Origin: Methylomonas sp.
Lineage (GTDB): Bacteria > Pseudomonadota > Gammaproteobacteria > Methylococcales > Methylomonadaceae
Direction of reading: 5' to 3'
Length of the DNA stretch: 64,000 bases
Assembly (NCBI RefSeq): GCF_023228165.1
Contig: NZ_JALOBS010000017.1
Span: forward strand, 8,999-72,998
How positions within the stretch are numbered: the first letter of the stretch is position 1; each line of letters opens with the position of its first letter. The translations under genes were made by a program, and so were the position numbers. Positions 8,888 through 18,400 of this stretch are shown piece by piece. Under the pieces are notes generated by a model. The model was not told the origin of the DNA. It saw nothing but the letters and a program-made list of their open reading frames with translations, and searched no databases.

Positions 8888-9745
8888 TTATTGATAAAAT
8901 GCGATATAGCTTTCTGGTTTCGGGATTAACGTGCTGCCTTCCGGCACAATAGAACTATCATTTGCGCAAAATACGCGCGTTTCACCAGATGCGCGTTTCG
9001 CGATTTTTGCCCAATAATGTCCGCCGAACTTCGACCCGGAATGCTCAATCAAAGCAAAAAGGCGAAATTGAATGAACGCAGAATTCTCGCCCAGAAATTG
9101 CAATTCTTGCGGAAAATCGACTTGCGGTTTCGTTGTGGAATATTTTTCGGAGATTATCGCGATTACTTTCGGCGCATTATGCAACTCATATTGCAAGGAA
9201 TGAATCACAGATTTTGTTGGCGAGCAGCGTTCGCAGCATTTTTCCACGGAACGGTCGATATGCGCGTAAATAAATCTCTGTATTTGCGCAGAATTCGTAA
9301 CTGTTTCGGGGATTGTAATGCCGGAGACGACATCCAATTCATCGCTCTCTTTGCCGCACAAAGAGCAAATAAAATGCTTATTGTAGTATGCGCGAAACAA
9401 ATCGCCGATGAATTTCGGTGCGCCATCGACAAATGTTGTGAATCCTTCATAGGCGCATTGTTGTTGCCCGTTTAGATGGGGATTTATCTGATGCAGAATC
9501 GCCGCGAATTCCGCGCCGGAGTTGGAATTCGGCGGCTTCATAAAAAAATCAATAATCAAATTAAAAATTAAAGCTTCGCGTCCTGAAGTATCTTCCAGCC
9601 CAACTGAATCGCTCCTCTCGTGAGATTTATCCCGAATCGCGGCGCGAATGTGCTTACATGCCAACAAAGATTGCACAAGCGCATTGCACCAACAAATGGA
9701 ACCTGAGTTAATAAGAGGGTGTGGTCCAGCGTTTTCCAAATCCAT
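8888..9745 (-). CDS. Ubiquitin-specific protease (USP/UCH family)
   Basis: This cysteine deubiquitinase has a Cys box NSGSICWCNALVQSLL (catalytic Cys18) and a His box GGHYWAKI followed by NDSSIV, the normal order for USPs. Two CxxC pairs (CSLCGKE and CCERC) form the finger zinc ribbon. At 285 residues it is about a minimal USP catalytic domain. An in-frame TGA lies directly before the ATG. A coding-like frame on the same strand immediately upstream (see 9568-10047) may be its former N-terminal extension. Its neighbour at 10086-12344 is a second, larger USP, so the pair probably arose by duplication. Confidence 0.85.
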   Translation of the reverse strand: MDLENAGPHPLINSGSICWCNALVQSLLACKHIRAAIRDKSHERSDSVGLEDTSGREALIFNLIIDFFMKPPNSNSGAEFAAILHQINPHLNGQQQCAYEGFTTFVDGAPKFIGDLFRAYYNKHFICSLCGKESDELDVVSGITIPETVTNSAQIQRFIYAHIDRSVEKCCERCSPTKSVIHSLQYELHNAPKVIAIISEKYSTTKPQVDFPQELQFLGENSAFIQFRLFALIEHSGSKFGGHYWAKIAKRASGETRVFCANDSSIVPEGSTLIPKPESYIAFYQ

Positions 9746-10047
9746 TCAAGATGGCGAATATCGGCTTCGTCGACTGCAAATATGTGGGAGATATATTTTG
9801 TCCGAGGAGGTTCTTTTTCGAGTAAAATTAAGCCGAGATTACGCACGAGTTTATCCCTTCTCTTGTCATCTTTAGTTTTTTCAATAAGGTCGAATGGCAA
9901 AGATGGGGATGAACTTGGTGTATTTTCGCTCGGCGGTGTTGTTTGTAATGCCTTCAGAGGGGTCGATGGAGCACTATGCGGGTGATTAGTATCTTCTTTT
10001 TGTAAAAGTGAAATATATGGTGTGTGTAATTTGTGAATATTATTCAA
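9568..10047 (-). CDS. Possible frameshifted N-terminal part of the USP at 8888-9745
   Basis: An ATG-initiated frame of 159 codons fills the space between the two USP genes. Its first ~100 residues are low in complexity (P, S, T) and then charged (KTKDDKRRDKLVRN), like the N-terminal extension of the USP at 10086-12344. The last third overlaps the smaller USP out of frame and is unlikely to be coding. Either this is a short separate gene, or one base was gained or lost near 9745, detaching the N-terminus. No strong promoter was seen for either version. Confidence 0.3.
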   Translation of the reverse strand: MNNIHKLHTPYISLLQKEDTNHPHSAPSTPLKALQTTPPSENTPSSSPSLPFDLIEKTKDDKRRDKLVRNLGLILLEKEPPRTKYISHIFAVDEADIRHLEWIWKTLDHTLLLTQVPFVGAMRLCNLCWHVSTFAPRFGINLTRGAIQLGWKILQDAKL

Positions 10048-10085
10048 ATCAACAGCGTGTGCGGAAACTCCACGATTTATCCCAT

Positions 10086-12344
10086 TTACTTCTTCGGGCT
10101 GCTGCCCTGCGATCGCGGCGCGCGTGGAGATTGCCCATTGTGGGGCGACGGACTTAATGCAGAATCGCTGGAACGTTTTAGAGCTGACTTCTTCGAAGGA
10201 GTCTGTCGTTTTTTTTCCTTATCATCCAAATTTTCCGTCTTTGGCGAGACTCCGGAAGTTGGTGTTTTTTTCTGAGGCGGCTTAGCGCGTAACATAGACT
10301 GAAGCCGTGTCGTTGGCTTCTTTTTGGACGTGACAACATCATCGACGCTCTCCAAATGTTTGGTAATCTCACTGGCGCTCATTGGCAACGCAACCGTTTC
10401 ACTGGCACTCACCGGAGACTCAACAACATCACTGGCACTCACTGGAGGTGCAATCGTTTCACTGGCACTCACTGGAGGCTCAACAACATCACTGACACTC
10501 ACCGGAGGTGTAACCGTTTCACTGGCGCTCACTGGAGGCTCAACAACATCACTGACACTCACCGGAGGTGTAACCGTTTCACTGGCGCTCACTGGAGCCT
10601 CCGGCGCTGCAGTTGCTTCATGCGAGCTTTTCGATCCGATATTATCTAACACGAAAGTGCGTATTATGCTGAGTTCATCAGATAACGCTTTATGCTCCGA
10701 GTTGGCGGTTTTGCGAACTTCTCCCATAATCTCTTTCATCGAAGAATGAATCATTTTGGTAATATCTTTCAATGCTGCTTTTTGTTCTTCGGCATCTGCA
10801 TCGCGTTTCCTGAACTCTTCCATTACTCTCGATTCTAAGAGTTCTTGTGATTCGCGCATCTCTTGACTCAATGCAGATATACGCTCGCCAATTTGTGCTG
10901 AAATTTCATCCACGATAATGGCTTTAATGTCGGAAGTAGATTCGTCTTTTGCTTCGGTTTCTTCTGCTGGTTCATGCATAGCAGTTGAATCTGCGAACAA
11001 TTCCGCTTCTTCATCGGAACGCGGCGCTTCGAATTCGCCTTCTCCGACTTCGAACAACTCTTCCGTACGAGCTTCTGGCTCTTCATCTCCGCCTTCGTAC
11101 TTCTTTAGGTGCATTTCTGGCGCATATCTCGTTGGCTGTTCCCTTTCGAAGAATAATCCACGTGCTGTTCCGCGATCGTCAACGAACGTATCTGAATTTC
11201 CATCCAATTGTTTTATGTCAACATCGTCCGCTATGTACTGGTTGCCATTTTTGTTTACCCATGCTATATAGTGACCAGAACTTGTCGAGTAATTGGTGCG
11301 AATCGCTACTGCACGAAGTATATACATCTCGTTTACTAATCCGCATTGAATACGAACTTTTAACGGAATGCGTAATCCTGTATTCGATGCTTTTTGGTCT
11401 GGTTCAACCGTAATCGCGACAACATTACCAATCCAATAAGGCATTCTCATTCTGATAGACCCACCTTCTCCTTTGTACGAACATTTAATCAGCGGTGGAA
11501 CATTGAGATTTAAAATTTGCCCACTTGAAAAGACACTCATTAAATCTCCATATGAACGCGCAATTTTACAACCAAAGGAAATTTTCGTTTGTACTTTTTC
11601 GACCAACTTCTCGAATGATTGTTCTTGTGTCTGCGTTACGAGCTTAAAGTTGTTAATCATTTCGAGTATTACATCACCTACATCTTGATTGTAGAGTTGA
11701 CCCAAATACTCGCAAAATGATGCATATCCATTTGTCATCGCATCTTGTTGTGCGCGTTTATCTGTATCCTTAGATTCAGGTAACAAAGCTATAAAACGCC
11801 GACCAGAATCAATGCGTACAGAAGTGAACAAATCAAATAGCGGATACACCTCACGAATTCCATGATATTTTTGCATACAAGTAAGCGCAGACAAACATTG
11901 GAATAGCGTATTCGCCCAACATATTTGCCCAATATTCTCCAGAGGGGCAATTTCAGTTGCCGTATATTCACGATTGCGCAGTGTTTGGAGTTTCCGTTTG
12001 CGTGCTTCATCTTCCTGCCAACTCAACTTTAACGCGAGTTCCATATCACTTTCTGATTCTGGTGGTTCCCGTTTTGTAGTTTCTACCAGGGTTTGAGGAT
12101 GGCGAACAACGTCAAGTTGTTTATGCACCGGAGTTCTCGGCTTCTCCGCGGTGACAACTTTAGAAGCATCACTTGTTGCGAGAGTATTAAGTTGCGCCCA
12201 TATTGCTTGACAAGCTGGACGACTACCATAGATACGATGGAAAAGTTCTTGCTGATCCTTAGTAAGACCATCCCAGTTCGAAAGAACTGTAGAAACATCT
12301 TTCTCATTAAAAGCGTGGTCCACGACACTGCAAATGCTACTCAT
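10086..12344 (-). CDS. Ubiquitin-specific protease with ubiquitin-interacting motif and Pro/Ser/Val repeats
   Basis: This is a 752-residue deubiquitinase. The Cys box is LENIGQICWANTLFQC (Cys142) and the His box SSGHYIAWV near residue 355, followed by ADDVD. Just before the catalytic domain, ESDMELALKLSWQEDE (about 98-113) fits a ubiquitin-interacting motif: acidic residues, hydrophobic, xx-Ala-xxx-Ser, acidic. After the catalytic domain come an acidic region, a long predicted coiled coil (about 480-580), and a 20-residue repeat tract of the SASETVTPPVSVSDVVEPPV type. The tail is basic and Ser/Pro-rich (final residues GSSPKK). It probably edits host ubiquitin signals; the target is unknown. 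Confidence 0.9.
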   Translation of the reverse strand: MSSICSVVDHAFNEKDVSTVLSNWDGLTKDQQELFHRIYGSRPACQAIWAQLNTLATSDASKVVTAEKPRTPVHKQLDVVRHPQTLVETTKREPPESESDMELALKLSWQEDEARKRKLQTLRNREYTATEIAPLENIGQICWANTLFQCLSALTCMQKYHGIREVYPLFDLFTSVRIDSGRRFIALLPESKDTDKRAQQDAMTNGYASFCEYLGQLYNQDVGDVILEMINNFKLVTQTQEQSFEKLVEKVQTKISFGCKIARSYGDLMSVFSSGQILNLNVPPLIKCSYKGEGGSIRMRMPYWIGNVVAITVEPDQKASNTGLRIPLKVRIQCGLVNEMYILRAVAIRTNYSTSSGHYIAWVNKNGNQYIADDVDIKQLDGNSDTFVDDRGTARGLFFEREQPTRYAPEMHLKKYEGGDEEPEARTEELFEVGEGEFEAPRSDEEAELFADSTAMHEPAEETEAKDESTSDIKAIIVDEISAQIGERISALSQEMRESQELLESRVMEEFRKRDADAEEQKAALKDITKMIHSSMKEIMGEVRKTANSEHKALSDELSIIRTFVLDNIGSKSSHEATAAPEAPVSASETVTPPVSVSDVVEPPVSASETVTPPVSVSDVVEPPVSASETIAPPVSASDVVESPVSASETVALPMSASEITKHLESVDDVVTSKKKPTTRLQSMLRAKPPQKKTPTSGVSPKTENLDDKEKKRQTPSKKSALKRSSDSALSPSPHNGQSPRAPRSQGSSPKK
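10370..10610 (-). repeat. 60-bp coding minisatellite
   Basis: About four copies of a 60-base unit, each made of two related 30-base halves, encode the alternating SASETVTPPV and SVSDVVEPPV peptides of the larger USP. Copy number is likely to vary between isolates. Confidence 0.85.
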
Positions 12345-12396
12345 CTCCTTGCTTATCCTAACTACGCGATAGCCTTTACTTATACTTTAACCGAAA

Positions 12397-12406
12397 TCAA
12401 AAAAAT
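12397..12406 (-). promoter_or_regulatory. TTTTTTTGAT promoter-like motif
   Basis: On the minus strand this near-match to TTTTTTTGAA lies about 52 bases before the larger USP start, farther than usual. Confidence 0.35.
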
Positions 12407-12480
12407 AATGGCGCATGCTTTATTTTTTAATGCTCAGACAGCATATATTTCGCAGTCTTGAGGTCTTACATGGATGACAT

Positions 12481-15393
12481 TTATAAATGTCTCTTTAATG
12501 GTGTATATCCCTGTATCGGAGCCGCGGGATAAGTATGCAGTCCGGAGAATTCAGTCATGCTTGGGTCAATGAATGCCGCATTATATGCAATTGGACCCGA
12601 TTGCTGAGTATCATTGCTTCTCGCAAGGATATAGCGAGTAATACGGTGCGCGTTCGTGAGGAATATAACGTTGCGAATAACGAACGTGTCGAGACGTCTG
12701 AAGCCGGTTTTTTGCTTTGCCATTTCAATTTCCGCGACTCCTTGGCTATATGCGCGAACTGGGTCATATTCATCTGTCGCATCATTGAACAATGTGTAAT
12801 ACAAATTTTCAGAGCTAACAACATATTGATCGCCCATTTGTCGCTCACCCCTCAAAATCTGTGTGTCAATCGATATTCGAGTAGTTCCGGATGGTCTTGT
12901 AATTGAGTAATGTCCAATAAGAATTTCCAATGCCGAAACAATTTGAGGAATTTCAATTCCCTTAACATCGGGGATTTTGCTAACGAGCCATGTAAGGGTG
13001 CTAATGTAATCCGCCTTAGAGCGAATCGGTTCGACTCCATCAAAATGAATATCCGTGGTATCATTGGATTTATTATCTTTAATATTCTTACACGCTGCAA
13101 TTACGCGTTGTATTTCATCTGATGAGAGTGTATCTTTAGCGGATAATTGGTCGAATAATTCTGCTGAGTAGTATTGGATGTTTTTCGTGAATTGCCCTAA
13201 TTCGTATCTATCAGTACCATGGCGGGGCTCAATTAAATGGCGCGCCGTTGGCTCTCCTTCGTATTCAAATTCAGTCTTGACTGGAGCGATATTGCCAATC
13301 AGCACCTTGCCCAAAATCTGATGCGTGAGGAATTGTGGGCTTTCCATTCCGAGAACACCATGTGCTGTTGTCATCATTGAACGGAACATATGTTCAACGA
13401 ACTTATTTCCTGTGATTTCCATGTTTGGCGCGGATGTAAGCGCAACGAGAAGATGTTTCGCACTGCGGATTATTGGCTGCGGATTATCAAAATGTTTGAT
13501 AGCATACTTAATCAATTCATCTCTATCCTTTTGATTCGGGAACATAGCTTGAATCATCAATTCATCGAAAGTCCAAGCATAATTATGCAGATAAATCAGC
13601 GGCAATTCTTGTGCGAAGAGATGAACATTTATTGGCACAATTGCCAAATCGCGCAGATTCTGGTCGACCGAATCAGATGGTTCTTGTCCGATGATTGTGG
13701 AATATTTCTGCGTCATCTGCTTGATTGTTTGCTCTGGATTAGTGCGCGCAACATAGTCAAATATCTCATCACGCTTCAAGATAAGTCCGAGTGCAGGCGG
13801 TACGAATACTGTCGAATTACTGATGGTTCCTGGGATGAGCGAAATTGCAGTATTATTGCGAACTATCCTTGCATCCGTATTATAAATCGGTGCGCATACT
13901 GGGAAAGGACGCTCATTCTTCGCAAAAGCGACGCTCGTGATTCTCTTTGTGATAAGCGTATCATTGAGGAATTCAAAGCCGCGAATTAAGCCGGTTGCAA
14001 ATGTTTGCGCACTCTTTGGGTCGATTGTAAATCCGGCAGTAGAAAGTTTATTAACGAGTGCGATTGCGTTATTGAATGATTCTAACCGGGAAACAGAAAT
14101 TTCCCCAGGTCCATAAAGTCCTCTTGTGGCATAAAGGAATTTGAAAGTATCGCCATCTTGCAATTCATCTGCGGGCAAAAGCAAAAGACGATCTGATTGT
14201 GCGGCTCGGCAAACACCGAGTAACGCAGTAACAGGTCCCAGCGGCTCTTTGTGATATTCATTACGATATGTTGTGAGCCAGTTCTGTTCCAACTCCATGA
14301 ATTTCGGATCATCGCCAGTTTCCTTGAGAACACGCTCGCAATCTTGCACTATTCCGCGGCAGCAGCCAGAAATCGATGTAAGAATACCAGAAATGCGTTT
14401 TTGACGTGAAATATCAGACTTAACATCGTAATTATTATCCTTCATTTGCAATAGTGCACCAGAAATTGGATCCGCGAGTTTGCTGCTTTCAGTGTCATTT
14501 TCCAGGAGCATCTTGAACAATTCGCACTTCTCTGAAATCGACTTGAAAATCGAGCGGAATTTCGGCAGGAAAGCCCGATAATATTCGCGCATATCAGTCG
14601 GCACATCTGCGATTGTGTCCACGCGATGCATTGGCAATGCAGTACGCTCATCCTTCGCGGATACAATATTATTCAACATTGCTGCGGTTGACGCAAAGAG
14701 GAAATGGTCGCCATCGGGAATTTCGCGTTGCCCGAATTCCTCGGTTGGGAATAATTTCTTTTCATCTTCTGTGTAATATGGTCCGCCATATGCCTTTGCC
14801 GCTTTCTTGATTATCGATTTAATATCTTCAGGTGAACCAACAGATGCCCCACTCTTATGGCGAATATACATGTCAACAATATCGACGATAAATTCGCCAT
14901 TTGTAACCTTGTCGACGTCCTTTTCTGCCTTTGTGTATTCTTTCAAAGTAATGACGTGCTTCACTGTTGGTTCCACGGCGACCGGTTTCTTATCGACTTG
15001 AATATCAATGCCCGTAGGAAGTTTTGAGGTTCTCTTAACATCGTTATAATAATTCGTATAATTAGCAATATTATCCAGCAAATCGGCAGGAACTTCGTCC
15101 CATTTTTTGCTGAAGTACACATATCGCAAACGTAATATGTGTTCCAAATCCCCGCGACTTGCGCTTTGCAATTCAAGTGTACGCCGAAGTGTCTTTGCGA
15201 ATCCAAACCCTGGATCCCCTTCGTCATACAGAAGGAGACCTCCAACACGATCCAATATCGTAGAAATCACTGATTCACTATCGCATGGAGAGAATCCTGA
15301 GTGCATAAGTTTATCGCTTGGAATGTCGAAAACTCCTTCAATAATTAGTCCACAAATTTTTTGCGCGCTGTCTTTCAAATCATCACGCTTCAA
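12481..15393 (-). CDS. Large structural-like protein directly downstream of pp220; start uncertain
   Basis: A 970-codon frame begins only 60 bases after the pp220 stop. There is no ATG before codon 30 (base 15306), and the earliest candidate starter is a TTG at 15393. The frame is nevertheless open upstream to about 15500, and the stretch between reads like coding sequence (LVVAPDSPYSLHVDE, then CYASEALLKRDDL). The protein is mainly helical, with no P-loop, zinc or membrane motif. The C-terminus contains a conserved-looking segment (FVIRNVIFLTNAHRITRYIL). Candidates are a separate virion/core protein, or a C-terminal portion of pp220 cut off by a frameshift or reached by -1 frameshifting. Function is otherwise unknown. 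Confidence 0.7.
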   Translation of the reverse strand: MKRDDLKDSAQKICGLIIEGVFDIPSDKLMHSGFSPCDSESVISTILDRVGGLLLYDEGDPGFGFAKTLRRTLELQSASRGDLEHILRLRYVYFSKKWDEVPADLLDNIANYTNYYNDVKRTSKLPTGIDIQVDKKPVAVEPTVKHVITLKEYTKAEKDVDKVTNGEFIVDIVDMYIRHKSGASVGSPEDIKSIIKKAAKAYGGPYYTEDEKKLFPTEEFGQREIPDGDHFLFASTAAMLNNIVSAKDERTALPMHRVDTIADVPTDMREYYRAFLPKFRSIFKSISEKCELFKMLLENDTESSKLADPISGALLQMKDNNYDVKSDISRQKRISGILTSISGCCRGIVQDCERVLKETGDDPKFMELEQNWLTTYRNEYHKEPLGPVTALLGVCRAAQSDRLLLLPADELQDGDTFKFLYATRGLYGPGEISVSRLESFNNAIALVNKLSTAGFTIDPKSAQTFATGLIRGFEFLNDTLITKRITSVAFAKNERPFPVCAPIYNTDARIVRNNTAISLIPGTISNSTVFVPPALGLILKRDEIFDYVARTNPEQTIKQMTQKYSTIIGQEPSDSVDQNLRDLAIVPINVHLFAQELPLIYLHNYAWTFDELMIQAMFPNQKDRDELIKYAIKHFDNPQPIIRSAKHLLVALTSAPNMEITGNKFVEHMFRSMMTTAHGVLGMESPQFLTHQILGKVLIGNIAPVKTEFEYEGEPTARHLIEPRHGTDRYELGQFTKNIQYYSAELFDQLSAKDTLSSDEIQRVIAACKNIKDNKSNDTTDIHFDGVEPIRSKADYISTLTWLVSKIPDVKGIEIPQIVSALEILIGHYSITRPSGTTRISIDTQILRGERQMGDQYVVSSENLYYTLFNDATDEYDPVRAYSQGVAEIEMAKQKTGFRRLDTFVIRNVIFLTNAHRITRYILARSNDTQQSGPIAYNAAFIDPSMTEFSGLHTYPAAPIQGYTPLKRHL

Positions 15394-15452
15394 TAATGCT
15401 TCCGATGCGTAACATTCATCGACATGTAGTGAGTATGGCGAATCCGGCGCTA

Positions 15453-18400
15453 CTACAAGATTGAAGCAAGATCGAACATTGACATGACTGCGTTATTATC
15501 TTGCGTTAAATCGAGTACAATATCAACATCAGATTTATCAATTCCTTCGATTCTAAGTCCATCAGTTAGCGTAGATGATTTGAATGGAAGATTCGGAAGT
15601 TTGATACCGGCTTGACCCACATTGTAATTGAATGGAGTTCCATCGCCTCCACGCCCGGGCAGTGTCATTTTCGCGTTCCACATGATAAACGCTGTCGCTT
15701 CAGTAATATCTACGGCGTTACATACGCGACTTATTGATTTATCATCATTTGCTTGGTAATTGAATTTGTCAAAGATTCGCCTAAATTTACCAATGTACCA
15801 TTTGAAATCCTTGTCGTCTTCGAAAACCGCGGAAACATTTCGCATAATTGTACTCACATTTAGTGTAGCTTTTTTTCCTTTTTCTGTGATAGCTGCTCGT
15901 TTAACTTTTTTGAGTATTTCCACGACATTCGTATTTTTGTGATCTGGTTGTACTATCGGATAAATCGCGGCAATCATACGAATATAACAATCAATAAACC
16001 TATCTTTGCTTGTGTAAATAATCGGATCAGTAATCGGCAAGAGAGCTTTTATTAGGCAATCAATCGTCCTCAAATGCTCGAAGAAAGTAGTCGCTTTACC
16101 ATTAAGCAAATTTGCGGCGGCTATTAATGCAAACTGAACTACCATTATTCGCGCCTTAATTTCGATAATCGCGCGATCATCGATTGATTGAATATTTTCC
16201 CGCGGTTGTTCGTAGAACGAATAAAGAGCGCGATTCATCAATTCGAATTGTTTGGCACCATTATTTCCGAATTGTTTAGTGTACTCATCGTAAAATTCCT
16301 TTCTCGCGAGTACGTGCGCGAAGTTAACAACGCCATCAGTATCTATTTTTGCCGTTGCACCATCCGGCGCTTTATAAAGCATCATGAGAATTTCTCGAAT
16401 TTTGTTCGACGGCAACATACAATATTCCGAAAAATCACCGGTCGTGTGGAGTCTTATCGCTTCAAAATAAGACGCATCTTGCCGAGCATCGAGAAACTCT
16501 AATGGGTCTTTGGGTAATGGGATTAACATTGATTGTACGTACATCTTTGCAACAGCACTTCCATTTGGAGGATTTGATTGTTTGCTGAAATTATTCGCAG
16601 CCAAAACTACGCGTATCCAATTATCGTATACATCCGTCATTTTTGGCGCATTTGCGGATGATGAAATCGAGTTTACTTTTATTATGTCGAGTAATTCTCT
16701 ATCTATTCCTGGAATAAATTGCGTCGTTTTCCAATTCGCAACGGCACGGTCGAATATGTTCATTATGCTATCGCCTTTTTGAACTTGCATTGTTTTCACT
16801 TGATCGTGCAGTTGTAATAGATTTGCGTACTCTTCTTTATTTAATACGATTGTGATCGGGGTGTTAAATCCAGTGGAGTCGCCGAGTGTAATCGCATCGG
16901 CTTTTTTCAGTTGTTGAATGTGCGCGATGAGTTGCATCATATGACTATCATTTATGCGACCAGTTACCACTGGCTTCGCTGTCATCGCATTTGCCCAAAA
17001 AGATTTGAAGTTGTCAGCTCCTTGTATTCCGTTTCCTTTCAGGATAGTAGTAATTTCATCAGCAGAACCTCCCTTACCAAGTTTATGCCATGCTTCCTGC
17101 GGAACACCAAGTAATACCAGAACCGCACTTATTTCCTTTTCTGCTTGTAGCGCTATTTCGGTTTCTGTTAATATCTTCGGAAGATTCGAATATAATGCGT
17201 TATCTAACGGCTTTATTTGTTCTGCAACTTTCTTAAAGTCAGCTTCGGATGGAATGCTTATGGGTGCCGGTGTACTCGATTTCGCATCATCAAATTTGTC
17301 ATGATTAAGCAAAATTGCCGAAGTAACAAGATTATCCGCGATAATTGGGATATTTCCGCGAATAATCTTCGCCCGTTCTTTATCATCATCCTTTGCTTGG
17401 GCGGCTTTAGGAATGGTAAAGTACGCGTCATGATTATCGCCCTGGTAACTAAAATCGCCTGTGAAAGTGCTTTCATCATCCAGTAATTGCGATAAGATAT
17501 ATGCGCCGGCGTACCTAAAGATCGGCAAATGGTGAATCTTTTTTACTTTTGCGCTAACTTGTTGCTCTATTCCGCGCGCCGCACTAAGGTATTTATTCGC
17601 GCAATGTTTGTCGGAAGACATGAGAAGTTTGACAATATTCTTCAATTTGAAAGCCGATGCTGGACCGAACTTCGAATGAGCGTCACTCAAGTCCAATGCT
17701 TTACTGCGTAGTTCATCAATAGATGGCGCATCCGTCGCCATCCACGCCATCAAAAGACCAGCAACCCAATTAGGAATTTTAATCGGACTTGCCGGAACGA
17801 ATGCACCACCATTGTTATATTCGAGCGAAACAGTTCGGAATTGCATATTTTCGACTCCAGTTATAACTGGTCTATTTGTTGAGCGATCTGTAGGCAAACC
17901 GAATCCCTTGAAGAAATGGTTATTTTTCACAATTGTCGCGATGATTCTCTCGATATTCTTGTCGAAATTCTCGGCAGTCGGCAAAAGTTGCTTTATTTCT
18001 TTGATGCCAGGATTATTGACATAGATTAGCGGACGATTATTCGGATAAGTCAACTGCGGATTTGCAAGATAACGATGGAGTGCGCCCTGCGCGAATTTCG
18101 TGAGCCCATCATAGATGCGTTTACTGCCGCCGTCGTAGAATTGCTTCAAATAAAGAACCAGCATCTTATTGAACGCGAATAGAAGTGAATCGTTTTGGTC
18201 ATCCGCGATATTCGCCGCGCGGAATTGCGCAATTTGCCTCACAAAGCGAAGGTCGACAAACTTTTCCGCGCCAACGCCAGTCAAAAGAAGACCATCGAAC
18301 GCATTCGTTACGACGTCCGCATCTTCGAATAATTGCAATTTCCTATCAAATCCGCCATTCGCGGCATACGAATCATTCGCAACGATGCGCTCAATGACTT

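Noticed and set aside
10324..10749. Plus-strand frames of Thr/Gly/Ser/Leu repeats
   Set aside because: They are antisense readings of the 60-base coding minisatellite of the larger USP.
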